Below, in pieces: positions 17,613-25,800 of a stretch of 64,000 nt of DNA. The DNA comes from Pseudomonas leptonychotis. Lineage in GTDB: Bacteria; Pseudomonadota; Gammaproteobacteria; Pseudomonadales; Pseudomonadaceae. The translations under genes were made by a program, and so were the position numbers. The notes under the pieces are model-generated. The model was given only the letters and a program-made list of their open reading frames with translations. It was not told where the DNA came from and made no database searches. The stretch covers positions 1,612,001-1,676,000 of the forward strand of contig NZ_RFLV01000001.1 in NCBI RefSeq assembly GCF_004920405.1. Direction: 5' to 3'. Position 1 is the first letter of the stretch. Each line of letters begins with the position of its first letter.

Positions 17613-18485
17613 ATGCTACGCACCCTCCGGCTTACCGCCACACTGTTCGCCAGCGCTCTTCTGTTGCTCTGCACACTCACCAGTCAGGCGGCGATCAAGC
17701 AATGCCCGGTGACGCTTGATCAATCAGACGAAGCCAACATCCTGGACCATGCGCAGCGGGCGCATGCCGGCGATGCCTGCGCCCAGTTCAACATGGGCTA
17801 CCAGTTTTACACCCAGCAACGCTACGCCGAGAGTGAGCGCTGGTACGCCAAAGCCGCCGAGCAAGGGGTTACCCGCGCGGCATTTGAAATTGCCATGCTG
17901 TACCGCGACAAACTCCTGCCGGGTGACGACTCCGAGCGCAAACGCTGGCTAAATCAGGCCGCCGAACAAGGCTTGGTGCTGGCTCAAGTTGAACTGGGCA
18001 TCGACTATCTGGACAACCCCGGTGATCAGGATGAGCGCTACCAGGCCATGCACTGGTTTGAACAAGCGGCCGACCAAGGCGATATACAAAGCCAATACCT
18101 GCTGGGGGAGCTGTACTGGAGCCGTAATAGCGGCGTGGAGTTTGCCGCCAGCGGCGATGAGCGCGCCATGCACTTCAGCAGCGACGACAGCAAAGCGCTT
18201 TACTGGATCTGCAAAGCCGCGCAAAGCAACCATGCCGCCGCGCAATTCAGCCTCAGCGAGGCCTACAGCACCGGCACGGGCGTAGCCGTCAATCGCGACC
18301 AACAGCGACTGTGGCTGGAACTGGCCGCCAGCAACGGCAGTGAAGAGGCCAAGGAGCGACTGGATGACAGCGGTTTACCTTGGTACACCCGCCTGGAAAA
18401 TTGGGGCAAGCGGCAAATGATCGACGAAACAGCTCAATGCCCGGACTTAGAACTGGAAGCCACAGAACAGCAGGCAAGCTACTAA
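17613..18485 (+). CDS. Secreted Sel1-repeat protein
   Basis: A 290-residue protein with a signal peptide (MLRTLRLTATLFASALLLLC, ending near TSQAA). Around five Sel1/TPR-like repeats follow, such as CAQFNMGYQFYTQQRYAESE, RWYAKAAEQGVTRAAFEIAM, AMHWFEQAADQGDIQSQYLL and WLELAASNGSEEAKERL. Such repeats mediate protein contacts. The ATG at 17613 has AAGGA at the right distance; an upstream ATG at 17604 and GTG at 17547 are less suitable. No link to B12 synthesis is evident although it sits between cobJ and cobF. It is followed after 14 bp by a second exported protein. Confidence 0.8.
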   Translation: MLRTLRLTATLFASALLLLCTLTSQAAIKQCPVTLDQSDEANILDHAQRAHAGDACAQFNMGYQFYTQQRYAESERWYAKAAEQGVTRAAFEIAMLYRDKLLPGDDSERKRWLNQAAEQGLVLAQVELGIDYLDNPGDQDERYQAMHWFEQAADQGDIQSQYLLGELYWSRNSGVEFAASGDERAMHFSSDDSKALYWICKAAQSNHAAAQFSLSEAYSTGTGVAVNRDQQRLWLELAASNGSEEAKERLDDSGLPWYTRLENWGKRQMIDETAQCPDLELEATEQQASY

Positions 18486-18499
18486 CGAAAGGAATCAGC

Positions 18500-18982
18500 A
18501 TGCGCCCCTTTGTTATTTTTCCTTTGCTCGCTCTGGGCCTGACTGCATTTCACGCCACCGCGCGCGACACCAATGAAGTGGTCTCCTCTGACCGGCAGAA
18601 CCCGGCCGTCTCAGCGGCCGTGCGCCAGGCACAGGCAGGCCTGACCGAGTTCCTGGCACTGGCCGCAAAACCGCCCGCCAATACCCATGACTACAAGGTT
18701 CAGGTCATGGCCGAAGACAGCAACGGCATAGAAACCTTCTGGGTCACGCCCTTCCACGCGCTTGAGCAGGGTTTTATCGGCACCGTGGCCAACGAGCCGC
18801 GCATCGTCAAAAGTGTCGTCTGGGGCCAACAACTGCGCTTTACCCGCGAACAGATCACCGACTGGGGCTACCTGAAAAACGGCCGCCAGGTTGGAAGCTT
18901 CACCATCTGCGCGCTGTTTAAAGAGATGCCACCCGAACAGGTGGAGTACTACCGCAGCCAACACGGTTTTGACTGCCAATAA
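18500..18982 (+). CDS. Exported DUF2314 (YegJ-like) protein
   Basis: A 160-residue protein with a cleavable signal peptide (MRPFVIFPLLALGLTAFHAT, AR) followed by a DUF2314 domain, recognised from YKVQVMAEDSNGIETFWVTP, FIGTVANEPRI and RFTREQITDWGYLKNGRQVG. The start ATG at 18500 has AAAGGA upstream. Function is unknown in the family. It lies 14 bp after the Sel1 gene and is probably co-transcribed with it. Confidence 0.8.
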   Translation: MRPFVIFPLLALGLTAFHATARDTNEVVSSDRQNPAVSAAVRQAQAGLTEFLALAAKPPANTHDYKVQVMAEDSNGIETFWVTPFHALEQGFIGTVANEPRIVKSVVWGQQLRFTREQITDWGYLKNGRQVGSFTICALFKEMPPEQVEYYRSQHGFDCQ

Positions 18983-19166
18983 CCACAAAAGCCGAAGCCT
19001 GCGCGGCCCGACCCATCCTACGAACTATGGTCAATCCACAGGTTTATGCGGGTTACCAGCTATCCGTCTGGACCAATGATGTACGGATAGGCCTAGCATA
19101 AGATTATTGAGCGGTCATTCAGAAATGTATCTAATGCCACTCAATGATCCTTTAGGAGACTGCTCC

Positions 19167-19487
19167 ATGGGCCACGTCATCAACCGCAGCTTGCTCCATC
19201 TACGGCGTTTGACTATCAATCTGGTCACCTATCCCGAAGGCCATCGTGTGATGCGCCACAATGACCCGATGGGAAACGGCAGCTACTACAAACTCAATGT
19301 TGTGTTGATCAAGCCTGAAGAAGGTGGAGTTTTCGAAACAGATCGTGTGATTTTCTCCATTTTTAACCGCATTATCCTGTTTCGTCCTGATCTATACGAT
19401 CACAGCGTATCGACCATCATGCGTGGCAAACGTGTATTGCTGAGTATCGCGCTGCATGCACCTTGGGGTTCTACTGCCCAAGGCTAA
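19167..19487 (+). CDS. Small 2OG-Fe(II) oxygenase-like protein
   Basis: A 106-residue protein that resembles the core of prolyl-hydroxylase-type 2-oxoglutarate oxygenases. It has INLVTYPEGHRVMRHNDPMG with an H-x-D pair (HND), VIFSIFNRIILFRPDLYDHS, which could supply the second histidine, and MRGKRVLLSIALHA, where an arginine could bind 2-oxoglutarate. The ATG at 19167 has AGGAG eight bases upstream. The lower GC content compared with neighbours and lack of operon partners suggest an independent or acquired gene. Substrate unknown; the oxygenase assignment rests on motif order only. Confidence 0.6.
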   Translation: MGHVINRSLLHLRRLTINLVTYPEGHRVMRHNDPMGNGSYYKLNVVLIKPEEGGVFETDRVIFSIFNRIILFRPDLYDHSVSTIMRGKRVLLSIALHAPWGSTAQG

Positions 19488-19678
19488 CTCCCCAACATTG
19501 CATCGGCCTGACAGAACGTAGGATGGGTTGAGCGTGGGATACCCATCAGAGCAACGGACGATTCGCGGGCAAAAAGGGCCATCGCTAACAATGATGTCAA
19601 TCTGACATAATCGCGCCGCACCGGCCGCTAGGCCGTGCTGTCAAACCCTATACACACTGCCCTGAAAAGGATTTCCTC

Positions 19679-20122
19679 ATGCAAAACCGCTTCAAGTTGT
19701 TTATTGCCGCACTCGGTATCGCCGTTCTTTCCGGTTGCGCGTCCGTACCGATGGACACCCCTTCGGCAGATGCTGCACTGAAGTCTTTCCCCGCACCACC
19801 AGCCGACCAAGCTGGCCTGTATATCTACCGCGACAGCTTCGCCGGCCAAGGGCTGAAAAAAACCGTCAAGATCGATGGCGAAGTGATTGGCGAAACAGCC
19901 AACCGCACTTACTTCTACCGCCATATCAGCCCGGGTAACCACGTCCTCGCCACCGAGTCAGAGTTCAGCGATAACGCCATCAACCTGCTAGCCGTCGCCG
20001 GGCAGAACTACTACGTACGTCAGTCCATCAAAATGGGCGTATTCGTCGGTGGCGCCAAATTGGACGTTGTCCCGGAAGAAACCGCGCAAAAGCACCTGCA
20101 GAAGTGTGAACTGGCAAAGTAA
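19679..20122 (+). CDS. DUF2846 lipoprotein
   Basis: A 147-residue protein with a lipoprotein signal (MQNRFKLFIAALGIAVLSGC) whose lipobox LSGC implies membrane anchoring. The mature part contains GLYIYRDSFAGQGLKKTVKI and TYFYRHISPGNHVLATESEF, typical of DUF2846. AAAGGA precedes the ATG. Function unknown. It converges on cobF, with an inverted repeat at 20136-20157 between the two. Confidence 0.82.
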   Translation: MQNRFKLFIAALGIAVLSGCASVPMDTPSADAALKSFPAPPADQAGLYIYRDSFAGQGLKKTVKIDGEVIGETANRTYFYRHISPGNHVLATESEFSDNAINLLAVAGQNYYVRQSIKMGVFVGGAKLDVVPEETAQKHLQKCELAK

Positions 20123-20135
20123 TTGAACGTTCGAT

Positions 20136-20157
20136 GGTTCCCATCTAGGTGGGAACC
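20136..20157. terminator. Possible bidirectional terminator hairpin between the lipoprotein gene and cobF
   Basis: GGTTCCCA and TGGGAACC form an 8-bp perfect stem around TCTAGG between two convergent genes. There is no clear T tract, so termination is plausible but not certain. Confidence 0.45.
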
Positions 20158-20158
20158 C

Positions 20159-20917
20159 TCACACTTTCCTCAGCAGGTAGCTGTCCATAATCCACCCATG
20201 CTGCTCGCGCAGCTCTGCACGACAGGTGCGGATGGTGTCGGCGACTTCACTAAGCGGGCCGGCGATTAGCACTTCGTCCGGGGTGCCGATATAAGCGCCC
20301 CAGTAGATGTGCATGGGCTGGCCGACAAAACGCTGGTAGGTGTCCTGGGCGTCGAGCATCACCAGCACGCTGTCCACGCCCTCGGGAAAGCCGCCTTCGG
20401 CCAGACGCCGTGCCGGGGTGATCTGGAAGGCCTGACCGATGCTGTTAAAGCAGACCTTATGCTTGGCTGCCAGAGCTTGCAGGCTGGTGATGCCGGGGAT
20501 GACTTCGTACTCGATCTGCTCGCTGCTGTTGGCCACAATCTGCTCGACGATGCGCAGGGTGCTGTCGTACAGCGCCGGGTCGCCCCAGACCAGAAAAGCC
20601 CCGGTTTCACCGTCGCTCATCTGCTCGCGGATCATGCCTTCGAACACCTGCTGCTTGTCCTGATTGAGATCAACCACGCTGCCGTGATAGTCGGGCACAT
20701 CGCGCACCCGCTCCGGGCACTCGGCGCTGGCAAAACGATAGTCGCGGCCGTTAATAAAGCGCTCGCAGATGGTCTTGCGCAGGCCGATCAGGCTGTCCTT
20801 GGCGCTGCCTTTGTCCATCAGGAAGAACACGTCCGTGCGGTTCAGCGCGTTGATCGCCTGCACGGTCAGGTAGTCCGGGTCGCCGGCACCGATGCCGATT
20901 ATCAGAAGGGTTTTCAT
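20159..20917 (-). CDS. cobF: Precorrin-6A synthase (deacetylating)
   Basis: A 252-residue tetrapyrrole methylase starting MKTLLIIGIGAGDPDYLTVQ, with FLVWGDPALYDSTLRIVEQI and YEVIPGITSLQALAAKHKVC. CobF methylates C1 and removes the acetyl group, another step specific to the aerobic pathway. It overlaps the upstream VWA (chlD-like) stop by 4 bp, placing it in the cobN-chlI-chlD-cobF transcript. Length is normal. Confidence 0.94.
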   Translation of the reverse strand: MKTLLIIGIGAGDPDYLTVQAINALNRTDVFFLMDKGSAKDSLIGLRKTICERFINGRDYRFASAECPERVRDVPDYHGSVVDLNQDKQQVFEGMIREQMSDGETGAFLVWGDPALYDSTLRIVEQIVANSSEQIEYEVIPGITSLQALAAKHKVCFNSIGQAFQITPARRLAEGGFPEGVDSVLVMLDAQDTYQRFVGQPMHIYWGAYIGTPDEVLIAGPLSEVADTIRTCRAELREQHGWIMDSYLLRKV

Positions 20918-21753
20918 GGGGTTGTCTCCAGGCTGCCGGCCAGTACCGGCAGCGAATCAATATGTCGGTAGTCTGCGCCTAACTCCGCCGCCAGTTGTCG
21001 GGCGCGGCCGAGGCGGATCGGGGCGCTTTCGATATCCACCAGCAGCGCCGGGCAGGCGCTTGGCGCTAACGCCGGCCAGTCGCGCAGACGGCCGTCGGTG
21101 ATGATCAACAACCGCTGAGTTTCGCCCGGGTGTAAGCGCTGACGCCGCGCCTGCCAGTCGGCCGCTTGTTGCAGCGCATCAAACAACGGTGTGCCGCCGC
21201 CTGCGCCCAATTCGGCGAGCCATTGTTGCAAGGCTGCGGAGGCTTTCTGCCCTTGCCACAACCACTGCGCCTGGCGGCCAGTGGCGTGCAGCAAAGCCAA
21301 GCGCGCACGTTGCCGGCGAGCCTGCTCGAACACTTCACTGAGCAAACCCTTGGCTTTGCTCAGCGCGCCATGGCGGCGAGTCGAGGCCGAGGCATCGACA
21401 ATTACCAGCCAAAGTTCAGCCGGCTTGGCGCTGCGCGGACGCAACACGAGATCCAGACGATTGCGCGGGCAACCTTTAAGGCCACCTCTAAAAACTACCT
21501 GCGTTGTCATCGCAGCGTTAAAAACAGGCTCAAAATGCTCATTTACAGCTCGTAAACTCCGCTTTTTCGCCTGCTTTTGCCTTGCGCTGACTTCCTCGCC
21601 TACGTATTTAAAAGCGGCCTTAAGCAAGCTCGCCGGCCAGTCGATACGGCCCGTCGCACCACTGCGATTGGCACCGTTACGACCATTGCCGAATTTGCCG
21701 GGAGCGGCCCTGGCATCCGCGCCTGGGGCTGTGCGCGGGCGGATGCCTAGGGC
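20914..21753 (-). CDS. chlD: ChlD-like VWA segment of the cobalt chelatase, -1 frame continuation of chlI, with in-frame repeat insertion
   Basis: This frame has no normal start. It is open from a TGA at 21775, and its first plausible start codon is a TTG at 21627. It is in the -1 frame relative to chlI, so I treat it as the part reached by frameshifting at 21753-21759: 279 codons, fused product about 616 residues. A basic, glycine-rich linker (APGKFGNGRNGANRSGATGR) is followed by a VWA domain with MIDAS elements DASAS, GGGTP and TDGR. Between linker and VWA, 48 codons (KAAFKYVGEEVSARQKQAKK onwards) derive from a MITE-like repeat. It would act with ChlI and CobN in ATP-driven cobalt insertion. 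Confidence 0.82.
   Translation of the reverse strand, partial: ALGIRPRTAPGADARAAPGKFGNGRNGANRSGATGRIDWPASLLKAAFKYVGEEVSARQKQAKKRSLRAVNEHFEPVFNAAMTTQVVFRGGLKGCPRNRLDLVLRPRSAKPAELWLVIVDASASTRRHGALSKAKGLLSEVFEQARRQRARLALLHATGRQAQWLWQGQKASAALQQWLAELGAGGGTPLFDALQQAADWQARRQRLHPGETQRLLIITDGRLRDWPALAPSACPALLVDIESAPIRLGRARQLAAELGADYRHIDSLPVLAGSLETTP
21480..21619 (-). repeat. 140-bp MITE-like repeat, copy B, inserted in frame in the chlD-like gene
   Basis: The interior (CGGAGTTTACGAGCTGTAAA and flanks) is closely similar to the repeats at 12591-12730 and 28025-28163, but the ends differ: imperfect inverted repeats GGCC-RCYTYTAAA. TTAA flanks both sides (21476-21479 and 21620-21623), consistent with a 4-bp target duplication. 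140 + 4 = 144 bp equals 48 codons, so the reading frame is preserved. Confidence 0.82.
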
Positions 21754-21759
21754 TTTTTT
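21708..21759 (-). promoter_or_regulatory. Programmed -1 frameshift signal at the chlI/chlD junction
   Basis: In the chlI frame the codons are ACA AAA AAG CCC TAG, giving the slippery heptamer A_AAA_AAG at 21759-21753. Directly after it CCCT-A-GGCATCCGC (21752-21739) pairs with GCGGATGCC-AGGG (21720-21708), a 13-bp stem with one bulged A. A -1 slip leads into the open VWA frame. Programmed frameshifting in chlD genes has been reported for other B12 producers. Confidence 0.82.
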
Positions 21760-22763
21760 GTCCAGCGGGGCGGTTCACGCCGGACGCCGAGGCTTTGCAC
21801 TTGGGCAGGTAATTCGCCCCACTGGCCCTCGCCTTGCGGCGCTTGTGGCTGTTCGCTGGGCGCGCTGTTGTCCGGTTGTGACTGAGGCTGCGGAGGTTGT
21901 GCGGCTGGTGGTGGACTCTGCCGGCGACGGTGGCGCAGTACGAACTCTGCCACCGCATCAATATCCTCGGACGCAATCTGCTCGACGCCACGCCAAGCGG
22001 CATGCGCCCGGGCGGCGCGCAGCCAGACCAGATCAGCACGCAAACCATCGACCGCAGCAGCAAAGCAGCGCTGGCTGATTTGCTCCAGGGCGGCGTCATC
22101 TAGCGGAATCGTCGCGAGGCGCTCGCGGGCACGTTGGCAACGGCCGCGTAGCTCGTTTTGCTGCACCTGCCAACGCTGCAGAAATGCCTGCGGATCGGCA
22201 TCAAAGGCCAGCCGGCGGCGAACAATTTCGGCGCGCTGCGCCGGTTGCGGCTGGGCGTCCAGGGCCAGATTAAGGCCGAAGCGGTCGAGCAGTTGCGGGC
22301 GCAGTTCGCCCTCTTCGCCGTTCATGGTGCCAATCAGCACAAAGCGCGCGGCATGCCGATGGGAGATGCCATCGCGCTCGATATGGTTGACCCCGCTGGC
22401 GGCGGCATCTAGCAGCAGATCGACCAGATGATCGGGCAGCAAGTTGACCTCATCCACGTACAACACGCCGCCATTGGCCTTGGCTAGCAGACCGGGGGAA
22501 AACTGCGCGCGGCCCTCGCCCAGCGCGGCATCCAGGTCGAGCGTGCCGACAATGCGCTCCTCACTCGCCCCCAACGGCAAGGTGACAAAGGTGCCGCTGG
22601 CCAGCAGATCGGCCAGGCCACGGGCCAGGGTCGATTTGGCCATGCCGCGCGGGCCTTCGATCAGCACGCCGCCTATCGCCGGATCAATCGCCGCCAAGCA
22701 CAGCGCCAACTTGAGGTCGTCAGCGCCAACCACGGCGGCGAGGGGAAAGTGATGTTCAGTCAT
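21747..22763 (-). CDS. chlI: ChlI-like AAA+ ATPase, small subunit of cobalt chelatase
   Basis: A 338-residue ATPase ending RREPPRWTKKP. Walker A is GPRGMAKST, in which alanine replaces the usual glycine before the lysine, and Walker B is GGVLYVDEVNLLPDHLVD. An arginine-finger region follows (LRPQLLDRFGLNLAL). It belongs to the Mg-chelatase ChlI/BchI family; lying next to cobN rather than chlH it should serve cobalt insertion into hydrogenobyrinate a,c-diamide. The C-terminal part (QSPPPAAQPPQPQSQPDNSA) is proline/glutamine rich. Its stop codon TAG follows a frameshift site that connects it to the VWA domain. Confidence 0.9.
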   Translation of the reverse strand: MTEHHFPLAAVVGADDLKLALCLAAIDPAIGGVLIEGPRGMAKSTLARGLADLLASGTFVTLPLGASEERIVGTLDLDAALGEGRAQFSPGLLAKANGGVLYVDEVNLLPDHLVDLLLDAAASGVNHIERDGISHRHAARFVLIGTMNGEEGELRPQLLDRFGLNLALDAQPQPAQRAEIVRRRLAFDADPQAFLQRWQVQQNELRGRCQRARERLATIPLDDAALEQISQRCFAAAVDGLRADLVWLRAARAHAAWRGVEQIASEDIDAVAEFVLRHRRRQSPPPAAQPPQPQSQPDNSAPSEQPQAPQGEGQWGELPAQVQSLGVRREPPRWTKKP

Positions 22764-22785
22764 GGTTGCAGTCCATCAAGTTTGC

Positions 22786-22858
22786 GTAGGGTGGACGACG
22801 CTTTTCTCGTCCACCATGGCGGTGTTTTGGTGGATGGATAAAGCGCCATCCACCCTAC
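22786..22858. repeat. Palindromic repeat, GTAGGGTGGATG family, overlapping the cobN stop
   Basis: GTAGGGTGGACGACGCTTTT at the left is matched by AAAGCGCCATCCACCCTAC at the right. Its right end contains the cobN stop codon (CTA on the plus strand at 22855-22857), so the repeat has replaced or defined the very end of cobN. It separates cobN from chlI. Confidence 0.7.
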
Positions 22859-25800
22859 GACTCCTCGCTATCAATCAGCAGGTTTTCCAGGGTTTCGCGG
22901 TACTCACCGGGTTCCTGCCAGAGGCCGCGTTGCTGGGCTTCGAGCAGGCGTTCGAGGATGTCCTGCAGGGCACCGGGGTTGTGTTGTTGGATAAAGTCGC
23001 GGGTACTTTTATCGAGCAGATAAGCATCGGTGAGCAGCGCATATTGGTGGTCGTCAACCAGTTCGCTTGTGGCGTCGAAAGCGAATAAATAGTCGATGGT
23101 CGCCGCCAACTCAAACGCGCCTTTGTAACCGTGGCGCTTCATGCCGTCGATCCACTTGGGATTGGCCGCACGGGCACGCACCACGCGGTTGAGTTCTTCC
23201 TTCAAGGTGCGGATACGCGGTGTATCCGGCTGGCTATTGTCGCCGTGGTAACTGGCCACTTTGGCCCCGCGCAGGGTTTCCACCGCCGCGAGCATGCCGC
23301 CCTGAAACTGGTAGTAGTCGTTGGAATCGAGAATGTCGTGTTCGCGGTTGTCCTGGTTGTGCAGCACCGCCTGCATCTGCTCCAGACGCTCGGCGAACTG
23401 CGCGCGCGCGGGGGTGCCTTCGCTGTGCGCGCCGTAGGCATAGCCGCCCCAGTTGAGGTAGACCTCGGCCAGGTCTTCGCGGGTTTGCCACAGGCGTTCT
23501 TCGATGGCGTTTTGCACGCCCGCTCCATAAGCCCCCGGCTTGCTGCCGAACACGCGCCAACCGGCTTGCTTGCGTGCCTCGGCTTCGTCCAGGCCGCTGT
23601 CTTGCAGGGTCAGGGATTCACGCCAAACCCTTGCCGACAGCGGGTTCATGTCCTCCGGCTCATCGAGATCGACCACCGCCTGCACCGCGTCGTCAAACAG
23701 GCGAATCAGGTTGCTGAAGGCATCACGAAAGAAACCGGAAACACGCAGGGTCACGTCCACCCGTGGGCGGCCGAGTTGCGCCAGCGGCAGCACCTCGAAA
23801 CGCTCGACGCGCTGGCTGCCCGCCTGCCATACCGGGCGCACGCCCATCAGCGCGAGGGCCTGGGCCATATCATCGCCGCCGGTACGCATAGTCGCCGTAC
23901 CCCACATCGACAGGCCGAGCTGGCGCAGATGGTCGCCGTGGTCCTGCAGATGCCGTTCGAGCAGACGATCCGCTGCCTGCACGCCGATGCGCCAGGCGGT
24001 CGGCGTCGGTAAGTTGCGCACATCCACGCTGTAGAAGTTACGCCCGGTGGGCAGCACATCCAGGCGCCCGCGACTCGGCGCGCCACTCGGCCCAGCCGGG
24101 ACAAAGCGCCCATCCAGCGCCGATAACAAACCGTGCATCTCGGCATCGCCGCAGGCATCCAGCAGTGGCGCGATTTGCTCATGCAAGCGTTGCAGCACCT
24201 GGCGACTTTGCGCACCCACGGCTTGGTAATCCGCTGTATCGATCAGCTGTAAAGCCAGCAACTCCAAACGCTCGCGGGTATCGCCGGTACTGCGCCAAGC
24301 TTCATCGCTCAGCTCTGCCAGCACCGGCGGGCGCAGTCCCTGCCAGGGCGCGGCCATATCGCAGTCGAGCGGATCGAAGGCCAATTGCAGGTCGCTGGCC
24401 AAGGCGCGCAACAGACTGGCATTGCCGCCCTGGCCATCGCCACGGGGAATGCGTAGCAGCGCCAGCAAGGTGTCGCGGCGCAGCGTGCCGACGGGCGACT
24501 CGCCGAAGACATGCAGGCCGTCGCGAATCTGTGATTCCTTCAAATCACACAGATAAGCGTCGAGCTGCGGCAGCCAACTGTTGGGGTCTTCGTTGAGTTG
24601 CAGGCCCAGTTCGCGATCCAAGCTGGCCTCGCGCACCTTGAGCAGAATCTCCCCACGCAGCTCGGCGGCGCGGCGCAGGTCGAGCTGGCTGGCCTCGTAA
24701 TACTCGTCGGCCAGGCGCTCCAGATCGCGCAGCGGGCCGTAGCTTTCGGCGCGGGTCAGCGGCGGCATCAGGTGGTCGATAATCACCGCCTGAGTACGCC
24801 GCTTGGCCTGCGCACCCTCGCCCGGATCGTTGACGATAAAGGGGTAGATATTCGGCAGCGGGCCAAGAATTGCGCTCGGCCAGCACTGCTCGGATAAACC
24901 GACGCTCTTGCCCGGCAGCCACTCCAGATTGCCGTGCTTGCCGACGTGGATCACGGCATCGGCAGCAAAGGTTTTGCGCAGCCAGCAGTAGAACGCCAGG
25001 TAACCGTGCGGTGGCACCAAATCGGGGTCGTGGTACACCGCCGCCGCATCCAGCTGATAGCCGCGCGCCGGCTGGATGCCGACAAAAGTCAGGCCGAAGC
25101 GCAGACCGGCGATCATCAAGCGCCCGCCACGGAACATCGGGTCCTGCTGCGGCTCGCCCCAGCGTTCACGCACCGCTTGCTGGTTGGTTTGCGGCAGGCT
25201 GTGGAAGAACGCCAGGTAATCGTCCAGTGCCAGGCTCTGCGCACAGGGCCGTAGGTCGAGGTTATCCAGATCATTGGTCACGCCACCGAGCAACTGGTGG
25301 ATCAGCGCCGTACCGCTGGCAGGCAAGCCTTCAACCGGATAGCCCTGCTGTTCGAGCGCGCGAAGAATATTCAGCGCCGCCGCCGGGGTGTCCAGGCCAA
25401 CACCATTGCCGATACGGCCGTCGCGAGTCGGGTAGTTGGCCAGCACCAAGGCAATGCGCTTATCGACGTTGGCCTTGTCAGCCAAGGCGATCCAGTTGCG
25501 CGCCAGCTCAGCGACGAAATCCATCCCCGGCAGATGCGGCTGGTAACACACCACATCGCTCTGGCTGCGCTCGCTGTGCCAGGCCATACCTTTAAAGCTG
25601 ATGGGCTGGGTAATCAACCGGCCATCCAACTCCGGCAGCACAACGTGCATGGCCAAGTCGCGGGAACCCAAACCTTGAGCGCTGGCTTGCCACTGCGCAT
25701 GGTTATCCAGCGCGCAGATGACTTGCAGCACCGGGATATCGCGGCGGAAAGGCCGCGCACTCGGCGCTTCTGGATTAGATAAAGCGAACGCGGTGGTGTT

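Noticed and set aside
21480..21627. TTG at 21627 as an independent start for the VWA protein
   Set aside because: It has no ribosome-binding site, would omit the conserved glycine-rich linker encoded upstream, and the frame is better explained by -1 frameshifting.
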